Positions 1 to 9,522 of a stretch of DNA of 64,000 nt are shown here, piece after piece. Position numbers and translations under genes: made by a program. Within the stretch, counting starts at the first letter, position 1; every line of letters starts with the position of its first letter. The notes below the pieces were generated by a model that searched no databases, was not told the origin of the DNA, and worked only from the letters and a program-made list of their open reading frames with translations. Source of the stretch: Saksenaea vasiformis B4078 (lineage: Eukaryota; Mucoromycota; Mucoromycetes; Mucorales; Saksenaeaceae); the NCBI GenBank assembly GCA_000697055.1, contig JNDT01002381.1, positions 1 to 64,000 of the forward strand. Direction: 5' to 3'.

Positions 1-1704
1 CCTGGTGAGCTAATCCATGCCCGAAACAATGCATCTCATCGTATCCAAAGAAGTAGGGACCGTGAAATGTCTGGAGCTCTGCAAATGGAGTTGGCTTCTT
101 AAGGCCATACTCCTTGTGATTCGATATCAGCGTTATTCGGTGATGGACAAGTAATATTTACCGTATCTCCATCTAGAAAATGGACAGCTTTCCGCAAGGC
201 TGCTTTTCGAACGACTTCGGGAAAATACATCCCACCATTGCTTCCGGAAACACCCTTGACACGGCAGATTCGACAACCATAGGTGGAATTGTGCCCACTA
301 TGATGGCATAGGTCAGCAATACCTGGGATATTCCCACTGGCGACGAGAAGATGGACGCGAGAGCGGTAGACCTTTCCATCTATATGCACTTCCATCCCTT
401 CTCTAGAAAGTTTCTTCAGTTCCTCGATTGTTGGCTGCAGGAAGCTAAAAAGATCTCTCGGTTTTTTTGGTCCAGGGATCACAGTGATCTGTATCATGTT
501 CTTTTTCAGATACCTTTAGAAGGCATGTTAGTGCCACGTCAGAAATCAAGAGGTCTTTGCATACCTCTCCTCTGGAGAAAGGTTGAGATTTATCGCCATC
601 ACCATTGTATTGGTTTGACTACGCTTGCGAAATGTGTTGAATCCATCTACAAACATCGACAGAACAATGTCGTAGGGACCGGTGAATAGTTCTTTGTATC
701 CCTTGTACAATTTTCCATCGAGTATGTCAACGAATTCAGTTTTCTGTTCCGTTTTGTCGCAGTTATCCCGGTGCGTAAGCATTTCTCTCGTATCCGGATG
801 ATAAAAACGCGTCGCGAGCTGCTGTGTCAAAGGTAGTTGTGTCGTGCTCGCCAGGGCTTTTGCAGTCTTTGGATTAAAGCGTGGTTCTTCGCAGTAAGGG
901 CAGGAAGCCGCATCATCTGTGTACATATAACAACCACGAGGACACATATCATATATTGCTGGCTTCACAGGGTACATCTTCAGTAGAGCCTTCTTGGCCT
1001 TGTACTGACTAGGAAGCGTTTGTCCCTCTGTTACGAAGGTTATTGTTATCTTAGAATTTACAGAATTCAAATATACTTACGGAAATCTGGATGGGTAATA
1101 TAATCATTGATCCATTGTATAGCTTCATCCACAGCGTTTCTACCTACGTTAAGATCGTTCATCAGGGTGATGAACTCGACGCTCTTCTTCTCAGAAAAGG
1201 ACAACTCGGGAATGAGTGGCATTGTAATTTTGATGGGGTTATGGGGATCACACTGCCCATCATCCATGGCGACCTCATCGGTGTGACCCAGGTAGTCCAT
1301 ATCACTTTCGTCATCTGCATCAGCACCTTGACTACATCCTCCTCAGCGTCTGACCAATCTGTGGAGTTTTCACTGTCTTCGTTTTCAGTATCCGTATCAT
1401 CCTCTCTGTAGGCATCGTCAGTGTCCATATCATCTAGATTGCCCAGGTCGAAATATTCGTCTTCCATTGGATCTACCCTGTCATCATTTTGCGTATCTTT
1501 CCAAAAGAAATTATCATACAAGCGTCAGAATTTTGTAAATCTTTGGGAATAAATCTTACCTTTAACGACACTGGTTCGTTTTTCAGAGGAAGATGAAACG
1601 CCAGGATTAGTGTGCACGCGCTGTCTTTTTCTTGCAGGACATAAAAACTGATGCTTATCCCATTCTTTCTGAAGAATAATTACTTTGCATTTGTAGCACT
1701 TCAT
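1..1704 (-). CDS. Plavaka/CACTA-family transposase (partial, broken frame)
   Basis: Reading leftward from 1704, the protein opens with a C2HC zinc finger (CYKCKVIILQKEWDKHQFLC), then an acidic linker, then blocks typical of fungal Plavaka (Tnp2-like) transposases: YDMCPRGCYMYT with CPYC near 950, LSMFVDGFNTFRKRSQ near 650, IPGPKKPRDLFSFLQP near 460, and a zinc-binding HNSTYGCRICRVKG near 270. The last codons in the window (FHGPYFFGYDEMHCFGHG) are in a different frame from the preceding block, so there is a one-base frame change or an unresolved intron near 110-150. The catalytic remainder lies outside the window. The start at 1704 was chosen because it is the first ATG before the zinc finger. 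The protein would bind the element's ends and move it. Family assignment is good; activity is doubtful. Confidence 0.8.
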
Positions 1705-1993
1705 ATGGAAAAGAGTAAATCTAACAAATTGTCAATTGGTACATATTTATACCGTCTTCTGCTTGCACATTGCATGAGTCATTGTCGGACATGTTCACTA
1801 TCATCCTTAAAATTTAGAAAATTGAGAATCAGCAAATTAATCTGAAACCGTGAGAAGGTATAAAAAGGCTGTAGCAAAAGCACCGAAATTGAGCCCCTTT
1901 TGCGCGTTACACTGTTTTCCATTGCAAAGTAAGATATTACCAGTCGTTAAATATACTAAATAACAGGTGTTTGTACCATATTAGTACCGTATA
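1705..1993. promoter_or_regulatory. Shared intergenic region between divergent transposon genes
   Basis: About 290 bp separate the start of the minus-strand transposase from the start of the plus-strand gene. No other coding signal is visible. By position it must hold both promoters. A tataaaaa run at 1859-1866 could serve as a TATA element for the rightward gene, but this is inference only. Confidence 0.4.
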
Positions 1994-3246
1994 ATGAACC
2001 CAAGTACCTCTAAGAACGACCAGCGCAAACGCGTCGAAACGCAGATGTTACTCGACCTGCAGGAAATGGTGGACCGTGTCGAACAACGCCAGGAGGAAAT
2101 CCTGTCTATTTTGCACCAGCTTCGAAACACCCGTGGCTTCCAGACCGAAGGAGACAGTGCTGCCGATAGGACCCCACCAAAGTCTCCCCCAATTCCAAGG
2201 CCTATGAATGGGACCAAAGCACGCAAGATATACGCAAATGACATCCTTCAGTTCATTCAAGCGTATATTCCCAAGCCAGATGGTTCCGGCAGCGAAGGTC
2301 CTGAGGCTGAGGCCGATGATGGTGTTCTCGGCGACTTTTCTCCTGCTGCCAAGGATATCTGTGATATAGCTCAAAAATATAGACTTAGTAAATCCTTTGA
2401 GACTGAATTACTTTTTATTAAATGTTAATGTCTGCTCTTTTATATTATGTTCAGTTCTCTAAAGTATATTCTAATAATGATCTATTTTCCATGTAATTCT
2501 ATTATATGCTAATTCCCTTATTACAAAGCTACATATGTTTGTACTTAGGATATATTTATATATAGAATGGAATATTATTATGTTTGTTAATATATTAATC
2601 CCGATTACTATTTGATCTGTAACTGTACACAGATATTTATTTCTACGTGCACTACGGCATGTCACATATACCACAATATCTACCGCAAGCTTGTTCGGTG
2701 GGTAAAGTGGTCCTGCGATTCCAAGGCCAAAGAATCCACAGACAGCGGGAGATTCGTCCCAAACTGGAAAGACCTCCCCAGCTCTGATAAGGCATTCCTT
2801 TATCAAGAAGCAATCGAGGGGGGGGAATCAACCTCAACCTGCCCATGAATGCTTGTGCCGATGACTGGGTCGCTAAGCATCTTGTCAGTGAGTGCTGGCA
2901 CAATAAAGCCAAGCAGTACAGAAAACGGTAAGCCCATTATGTCCTGATCTAGCTAATTATACAATAGCGAGGCCAAAAGTGCCAATAAGCAGCCAGTACC
3001 TGAACAACCAGGTCTACCCAGGAACCCATGCCAAGGAAAGAGAGTAAGGATTATAACATGATTTCACATATTACTACTGCCATTAATAGACTCCAGGCAA
3101 ACAACTGTCTGCCCACAAAGGCAAGAGGGCCAAGCTTACAGTAGATGAAGGTATGAGATATCAGTTGCCACAAGTAATCTGATACTGACACTATCTGTAG
3201 GAGACACTGCGTTAGAATCATCAGAAGCATCAGAAGTATCTGAATA
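1994..3246 (+). CDS. Second, divergent gene of the CACTA/Plavaka element (unknown function)
   Basis: The first exon starts at 1994 and encodes a charged N-terminus with a coiled-coil-like stretch (LLDLQEMVDRVEQRQEEILS), a proline-rich linker and a segment ending AQKYRLS near 2390. After a roughly 300-bp AT-rich gap, coding-like sequence resumes near 2690 with a Trp/Cys-rich block (PNWKDLPSSDKAFLYQEAIE, then DDWVAKHLVSECWHNKAKQY). A basic tail follows, joined across introns near 3043-3094 and 3150-3201, and ends at TAG 3244-3246. I do not recognise a catalytic domain. Its place inside the transposon boundary and its divergence from the transposase suggest an accessory, possibly DNA-binding, protein. 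Exon borders in the middle are uncertain. Confidence 0.5.
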
Positions 3247-3429
3247 GCTCGATCCATCTGATGCTTAAAAATAGAAAGAAGTTTGGTGGTAATGGTACAG
3301 CAATAATGTAGTCAATTGTGAAGAATATATAATAAATAAAGAAGCAGATACTGCTGTATTTAGCATTAAAACATGCTGTATGATTCTGATACCTAATGTA
3401 AAAGTAGCAATATTCGTGGTGAACCACTA

Positions 3430-3622
3430 TTTTACTATCAAAATGTACCCAAACTTTTTGGTCATTTATGGTTATTTCTGGTCAGTTCGACCAAAAATTT
3501 AGGTCACTTTCAGGTTATTTCATCTCGGTCATTTCCGAGGATTAGGTTCCTAATCCCCCAACTTTTCGGTTAACTATTTAACCAAAAATTTAACCAAAAT
3601 TAACCGACTTTTTCCCGCAGTG
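3430..3622. repeat. CACTA subterminal repeat block and right terminus
   Basis: Short ggtta, ggtca and ttaaccaaaa motifs recur in both orientations through this block, which ends at the CACTG-type terminus (3618-3622). The spacing is irregular. The arrangement resembles the transposase-binding subterminal regions of CACTA elements. Confidence 0.6.
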
Positions 3623-4503
3623 CTGGTAAAGTTGCAGTTGACTGCTGGTGAAAAAGAAGAGAAAAAAGGTGAGATACCTTTTTATATCTACCTGGAAAGT
3701 AAAAATGCTTCTACTCAACATACCTGTAGAGAGTTAGTATAACTTGACGCCGTGGTAACTGCGGCCAGTCACCTTGCGTTAGCGGGCACCCATAGACAAT
3801 CCATCTGATAGCTTGTGTCGCTAAATTGTGTAGTGTTAAAAAAATGAGTGATCGTTACTTCAAGTCGGTTAAAACGACAACGCACCAAGAGTCGTGATGC
3901 CCGCAGGAAGTCTACCATTGTTTCTCAACTTCAATGTGGCGAAAAACGCTTTCCATAGGTATCGCATGTAAGTGACGACGTTGAGCTTTAAATGTTGCAG
4001 GACATCTAATGAAGGAAATTGACAACACTTTCACCATTGCCAATTTGACTTATAGCTTACTTGTCAAGACAGATGTATAGAACAGATCCCGGTCTGTGCT
4101 GAGGACGCGAGAATCGTCCCGAAAGTGCATACAGACCTAGTTTAGGGATACAATAACAACAAACATCGGTACACAACTGCCATTCGTGCGTACCTTCTCC
4201 CATAAAAGGATTCTTTTCGAGCGGTTCGTACATTGTATTGAATGTCCTGTACAGATAATTCTTCCATTCTTGTATGTATGAAGTAAATATTGGTGTATAT
4301 GATTCTGTAGGAAAGGGTGATGCTTCTTTGTGCAAACAAACGCACGTTCCTCCTCTCTTGAATGATATGGTAGGAAAAACATACCGAACAGTTCTTCGTC
4401 TATCCGATCTCTTAAAACACTTCATTTAGATTGGTTAACGGACAATAGCGATATCTAGGATATAACGTTACAATGTATTTCGAAGCCAACAAGACATACA
4501 GTA
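3623..4503. other. Non-coding stretch with no recognisable gene
   Basis: This lies between the CACTA right terminus and the pogo-like element. A 122-codon minus-strand open frame (4057-4425) shows no motif or splice context that would support it. I see no RNA gene or repeat here. Confidence 0.5.
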
Positions 4504-5178
4504 CGGTGCAACCTCTTTAATTTCAATGCTTGAAAGTTCCGGGTTTTGATATTATAGAGGATCTGTCATAAAGCCTTCTGAGTATGGATTGAGCTATGTG
4601 GTGGATGAAGCTCTCGTTTGACACACTAAAACGCAACCCTAATACCTTCCATATTACTGGCGCAAGATAGGTATCATGGATAAAGCTGTTCATGGAGATG
4701 AAACAACCTCAGTGCTGGATGCACTTGTGACAAGCATGAATTGTCACCTTCAGACTATCAACTGGACCACAATGACAATGTCCAATTTCGAGAGTGGCTG
4801 CCGAGAAGGAGAGGATACTGTTGATCCCAGAACTGAACAAAACGTATTCACTGATGCGAAGACTAGGAGATTGTGAATGATGACATACCCCAAAACCTGC
4901 GGAAGAGAAACGTTGCATCCCACTTTAAAGATCAACTGTTTCGCATTGACACAATATAGATTTTCTTGATGAGGAGATATTACATCATATTTTGCAAAGG
5001 ATCAATGCGATTAGTAAACCTTTGAGAACTAAATCTTCCCCCGATAAAAGATTCAACCTCCTTTTTAGGTTTGGACTTGATATTAAAGAGGATTTGAAAA
5101 CCTACAATATGTTTTCTGGCGGTGGGTCCAAAAATTTTTTTGAAAAAAACGGGTTTTGAAATTAAAGAGGTTGCACCG
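4504..5178 (+). mobile_element. Short pogo/Tc1-mariner-type element with perfect TIRs
   Basis: The first 23 bases (4504-4526, cggtgcaacctctttaattt plus caa) are the exact reverse complement of 5156-5178. The element is flanked by TA on both sides (4502-4503 and 5179-5180), the target duplication of Tc1/mariner-pogo transposons. Subterminal motifs of the type ttgatattaaagagg recur at about 4545-4560 and 5077-5092. At 675 bp it is too short for a full transposase and contains only a decayed remnant, so it is a non-autonomous deletion derivative. The perfect TIRs suggest recent mobility. Confidence 0.85.
4585..4876 (+). pseudogene. Remnant of a pogo/CENP-B-like transposase C-terminus
   Basis: Inside the TIR element, the plus strand reads LSYVVDEALV, a stop, then YYWRKIGIMDKA followed by about 60 open codons. 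The W-x-x-V...W-R-K-x-G-I-[LM] arrangement resembles the end of the DDE domain in pogo/Tigger transposases, where a TI-x-NCW-x-K-TGI motif is usual. It is interrupted by stops and lacks all catalytic residues. The assignment agrees with the TIR type but rests on a short motif. Confidence 0.4.
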
Positions 5179-5180
5179 TA

Positions 5181-5906
5181 TAAATAACGTTACCTCAGAT
5201 AGAAAAGTTTGAAGCTTATACTTTTTCTTGCTCGAGAATAAATTTAGTCTCGCTGAATTTTTCGATTCCTTTCTATTTCATATCAATGAGACATCACAAT
5301 CCCGTTCCCGTTTCTTGAAGAACCATGAGTCCCCCCGATCCAAGTGTCGGAGAACCGGATTTCTTCGCTCGGTGGCCATATCTGTAGCAGTAGAATTTTT
5401 CTTTAAATCGACGAAGGTTTGTTGCGAGAGAGTGTGAAGCATGTTTAAGCGGTGCTGGGCCTTATGTCTAGGGTTCCTGTTGATGTCCAGGTCAAAAAGC
5501 GTCAGAGCGCCTGTGTACGATTTTTTTCCTAATGAAACAAGGGAATAACTACCGTGTTAAGGATATTATCCAATGTGATTCATATGATCATGGGTTAACA
5601 CAGCCTAGCATTGGCATCAAATACTACCCAGGAAAGACAGCATTGAGCAGTGTTACCCGAAAATCTATATACTACTAGTAGAAACATTAGGGAAGTGGCC
5701 TACTACCAGGCAAGTCACAGGAATGAGCGACCACCTGCATTTCGAAGAAGCAAGACATATCACTGATTTTTCTTTGTGGGATTCCGAAGCGTAGCGAGGC
5801 TATATACTTGTTAATACTAATGGAGAGAAATGGGTGTATTGAGATTCAAAAGATTTTAATTTTATGTTAATACAATTTTTATGATGGATATGTTAGAGCG
5901 AGGGTA
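5181..5906. other. Non-coding stretch
   Basis: A 69-codon plus-strand frame at 5228-5437 has no recognisable motif. No RNA gene, terminal repeat or conserved exon is seen between the pogo-like element and the minus-strand mobile gene. Confidence 0.4.
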
Positions 5907-7161
5907 TTAATTCAAGCATCGTGATCTATTTTGACTTCTAGGACAGCTTGCTTCACCGCAAAGAGCACAGTGTCTCGATCGCTTCCTGCGCTGGATTGGT
6001 TGTGTTATTCTTCGGATCAGAGTTCTGGCCGCTAGTGTTACGGGTGGGGTATATGAGGTTGATGGTACAGGTGTTGCAGCTAATTGGGGTAACATGAGAC
6101 GAAGTGCTGTTGCAGGCGGTATAATTGGTGGTGGTGGCGGTGGTGGTGATTGGAGTGGATATACAATCGGTATAGACCGCGGTCGAGGTATTGGATTCGG
6201 GGCGTCAATGGCACCCTCATGCTGCCGTTCTGATAGGTATGATAGTCGGCTGCGGACCGCTTCTGTCAATATCGCCGAGATGCGATGGACTTGGGCTTGC
6301 TCCCACAGCCTGTGGTATGACTGAATCATCTGAGGGTATTTATAATGTCTATTTGCTCCATTGGTATATGTGCTGTTCCAAGTTTGAGCAAAACTTTCCC
6401 ACCTGACCACTGCAGTAACAACATTGCTGCAAAACTGGGTCACAAGTCGGGAAAATAATGGTCTTTCCTCCATGGTATGAACAGGGAGGATTGCATACTT
6501 GGTATCTTGCTGTTGTATAAGGAATTGGTATCGTTCGCTGCTGCTAGCGATGGCGCCATTGTATCGTTCCATCTGCAGCAGGTGAATCTGCTAATCGGAG
6601 ACTCCTGGTATATCATATCGCTCGCTCGTTGGCGTATATACGGATGTATTCCGCCATCCATCCAAGTGAGATGGTATCTCGTCATCGGGTTTTAGGTATA
6701 GTATTTGGATTTCGTCTTTCAACCACAGATCGTAGTGATAGCTGTATCGTTTGCCCGTGCGGTTTTCAATTCCCACCTAAGTAATGTAAGACAACGTAAA
6801 CTGTCAGCAAACTCTCTCCACTTACATCAAGGTTATGCCGCGTACGGTATTCAAGTATTAAGCTGCAGGCAAATTTTGGGCTTGCATTGAAGGCGCCGAA
6901 TCTTCTAATTATATTTTGGTGTATGCCGCCTTCCAAAATGTTGGTTCTTCTTGAGCATCGATAGACTGTAAGGCCATCTGCATCTGTAAAGCGTTCATGA
7001 TAGAGATGCTGTCCCCCCGGTTCGTTAAGAGATCCCTTTACGACTAACTCCAAAAATTTATGGGCTTCCTTCCAGGCTTGAGCATTGAAGAGCGGTTGCT
7101 TTGATGATGCGCACAGTAGAGGACCGTATGTGACGAGCACATCGTAGACAGGACGTATCAT
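5907..7161 (-). CDS. C-terminal half of the decayed mobile gene
   Basis: The right part (6766-7161) contains LYHERFTDADGLTVYRCSRR, TNILEGGIHQNIIRRFGAFN and LEYRTRHNLDV. After a probable intron near 6775-6830 follows a segment with YSYHYDLWLKDEIQILYLKP (6591-6776). The last part (5907-6572) has a W-rich helix (VRWESFAQTWNSTYTNGANR), a polyproline run and a terminal cluster CALCGEASCPRSQNRSRC. The order and style suggest the C-terminus of a large transposon-encoded protein with a final zinc-binding knuckle. I cannot name the superfamily. The terminal stop is the one at 5907. Confidence 0.5.
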
Positions 7162-7546
7162 TAATTGAGGTGGTGGGATGACGCACCAAATCCTAGCTTG
7201 CAGCCGTTGATTTCTCGTCCTCTGGACTGTATGTCAATTATATTAGAGGAGACTGTTTGTCGTATAGGTCAAATATGAGGACATAACTCCACATGTAAAA
7301 AGATCGGCATCACACCCAAAGTCAAGACTTACTCAGGAACTCAGGTCTCCCAATCAGGATCAAGATTATAATCTCCGAATGAATAGAGCAATAATAAGGA
7401 CAGACGGGTAAACGTATGCAATCATCTCTTACTTCCATAACCAAATAAAGAAGAGCATCAAAGGATTTCCTGTCTGTCAAGCTACCATCTAAACAACCGA
7501 TATCCATACTGTTACCATGAGAAATGGTAAACACTACTAATCTTGA

Positions 7547-8041
7547 TCAAATTGCTCTCTTTTTCTTGCAAGCACCCATTTCGCTTTGGCAACGTCGCTT
7601 TAATCCATTATCACGACTGTATAGCGCATCCAGCACTCTGTGTCCTCTTCTCCTGCTTTCTCCATCTACTGCAGAGTTTTCGGCAGTCTGTTCACTTTCA
7701 ATGTCGCTGTCGACTTCGTCAGACTCTCCTTCTTTGTCCTTTACATTGTTGCTATCCCGCGAAAAGTTCGTCACGTTGCACATCTGCGTCTGACCAGCTT
7801 GGGTTACGTCCTCTATCACAGGTTGCTTGGCGTTGCGTGTTTTTGAGATATTCTGTAGCCGGTATTGAATCGCTTGTATCCTGGCCATAATGCATAAAAG
7901 AGGAACACCAACACTCGATAGAGAATGTCCATCGCATAGCTGAGTAGTGGCACTAGGTAATATGACATGCTGAACCTCTATGTCCTCCCTATTATCAGTA
8001 CGATTTCTTCCATTAAGTTTGCTACGTTCATTGATCAACAT
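7547..8041 (-). CDS. Acidic linker exon of the decayed mobile gene
   Basis: This 164-codon open segment is rich in Asp/Glu/Ser in the middle (EGESDEVDSDIESEQTAENS) and ends in a basic patch (CKKKRAI). It has no catalytic motif. Its place between the exonuclease-like part and the LEGGIHQN part suggests an internal low-complexity linker of the same large protein rather than an independent gene. Confidence 0.35.
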   Translation of the reverse strand: MLINERSKLNGRNRTDNREDIEVQHVILPSATTQLCDGHSLSSVGVPLLCIMARIQAIQYRLQNISKTRNAKQPVIEDVTQAGQTQMCNVTNFSRDSNNVKDKEGESDEVDSDIESEQTAENSAVDGESRRRGHRVLDALYSRDNGLKRRCQSEMGACKKKRAI

Positions 8042-8059
8042 GTATTGCCATCGCAGTGC

Positions 8060-8818
8060 ATTAGTGTCTCTTACCGTGATTGAGGTTCATGATGATTCGT
8101 CCGTGAGCAGTGGTTCGTGTACCATCACCACTTAGAAGCGTAATTGGCTCATTTTGCTCGATCGACACGGCGGTCTGACTTGTTCATGGCAGAGAAGATG
8201 CTTGCCGGTAGATTTTCAAAGACGCCCAGGCATTTGATGCAGTGAACGTGATTTGTACCTGACTCGGAGTTGGTTGGTCGCAGTCAATTTGCCGGATACG
8301 TGCACCGTTTGGGAGACGACGATGAAGGACACTCGCATAGATTCCCAGCAAAGGTTGCCGTTGCGGACACCGCGAAGCCGCGATCTTTACAGTACCTACC
8401 AAACTCCGTCGTGCCGACCACTTCGATTGGAAGTTCAGGGAAGCTTCTTTGAAGCCGGCTGATGTCACCTCCAATGTGCTTGCCAGCTTTCATTACGTCA
8501 CTTCTGGAATGGAAGGCGAGGAGTGTATGCAGACGGGATAGTCGCAATATGATGATTGGTCGACAATATGCTGGATCCGAGATACGGTGAAGGAGCTCGA
8601 GGCGGTTTCGTATGGGGAAACATGGAAGAAAATACTTTGATCAACGTGGATACTTCTACAACGCGGGTAAGGACAGAGTTTTTCTCCGCGAAACCATCAT
8701 AGACGCCAACTGGTACAATGTCTATGTTCTTCTCTCGTAATGAAATGCCATACGGTGGGTACCTCGAGAATTTTCCCCAACGTTTTTTCATCAGCTTTCC
8801 TAGGACGCGTCTGTACAA
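8060..8818 (-). pseudogene. 3'-5' exonuclease-like (WRN/DEDD-type) segment, frameshifted
   Basis: In one minus frame the sequence reads VMKAGKHIGGDISRLQRSFP followed by ELGxFCKxxG-like TTEFGRYCKDRGF. In another frame, further left, it reads a degenerate form of the family signature in which a YAAxDAxAxLxIY block ends the domain (here ASNAWASLKIYRQ), followed by TAVSIEQNEPITLLSGDGTR. These are the ExoII and ExoIII regions of WRN-like 3'-5' exonucleases. The parts lie in at least two frames without splice signals between them, so the copy is probably dead. The first acidic motif (ExoI) was not identified. Confidence 0.5.
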
Positions 8819-9522
8819 ACATAGTCGGCTTCACCTTGTTTATTTTCAACTTTCTGTGCTTTCAACCTTCTGCCGCACCATTGACGGCTAAAATGATTCG
8901 CAGCAGCTTTAAAGGCGGCATTTATCACACGGAAACAAAGGAGAATCCAATATGTTTGAGTTCGGAAATTACTAATAAGGGTCATGAATGAATACGCTCT
9001 ATATGTTCCGTGAAGGCCGAATAATAACTCTTATATGTATCGATGATATTGAAATGCGTGAATAAAGATGAATGTCACATACGACACTGCCATATTTTTT
9101 CATCTGTAACATCATCCTATATAAATATACTACTTATTGAGTTCGCAAGATTGTAAAGTTAACAAGAAGTTTCTCCAAAACATTCCCTCGTCGATAAGGT
9201 ATTTGTTGCATTTGCAAGTGTTTCATGTTCTGAAAATGTCTCCTAATCTTTGGTGCATATTCTGGTATTAGCGCCGTCTCGTCGTGGCGGGCCGAGGGGC
9301 TTACCTTTTAGTGCTAGCATCCGGTTCTTCATTAAAAAAGAGGGAAAGGGGAGTTTGCTCATATCTGGTGAGTATATCACAGTGGTTTGGCGCAGAAGTC
9401 TGCTTAGAGTAATACACGCGCATTCCACCGTGACCCAACTGTGGCCCACCGAAATTTTTCCAGCGAAATTCCTTTCGGAGCTGTGAACCGAAGCTCTCTG
9501 TATCAATAAGTCCAGGCTATTC
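8819..9522. other. Region upstream of PGAP1; nothing firm
   Basis: Two unsupported open frames lie here: a plus frame at 8740-8991 overlapping the mobile-gene remains and a minus frame at 9243-9524. Neither carries a recognisable motif. The 200 bp before 9523 should contain the PGAP1 promoter. Confidence 0.4.

Larger units (their letters stand above)
1..3622. mobile_element. Right part of a CACTA/Plavaka-like DNA transposon
   Basis: The stretch contains a minus-strand Plavaka/CACTA-type transposase that runs off the left edge and a divergent plus-strand gene. It ends at 3618-3622 in cagtg, which read inward from the right is CACTGCGGGAAAAAGTCGG, the kind of start (CACTR) that defines CACTA termini. 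Just inside lies an approximately 190-bp block rich in repeated ggtta/ggtca and their complements, like the subterminal repeats where such transposases bind. The left terminus and the target-site duplication cannot be seen because the element continues outside the window. Confidence 0.75.
5907..8818 (-). mobile_element. Decayed transposon-like multi-exon gene with exonuclease segment
   Basis: Reading leftward on the minus strand, coding segments in several frames line up in a consistent order: an N-terminal basic/aromatic segment (8500-8818), a 3'-5' exonuclease-like segment (about 8060-8560), an acidic linker (7547-8041), a block with NILEGGIHQNIIRRFGAF (6766-7161), a linker (6591-6776), and a C-terminal part with a Cys cluster (5907-6572). 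The frames change within the exonuclease part, indicating frameshifts rather than introns. I infer a repeat-family gene, because the LEGGxHQN block and the C-terminal CALCGEASCP cluster are of a kind I associate with multi-copy fungal mobile proteins. No terminal repeats were found, so the outer limits are only those of the coding remains. Confidence 0.5.

Noticed and set aside
4057..4425. 122-codon minus frame with many Cys
   Set aside because: Several overlapping frames are open at the same place, none has a motif or splice partner, and composition is unordered.
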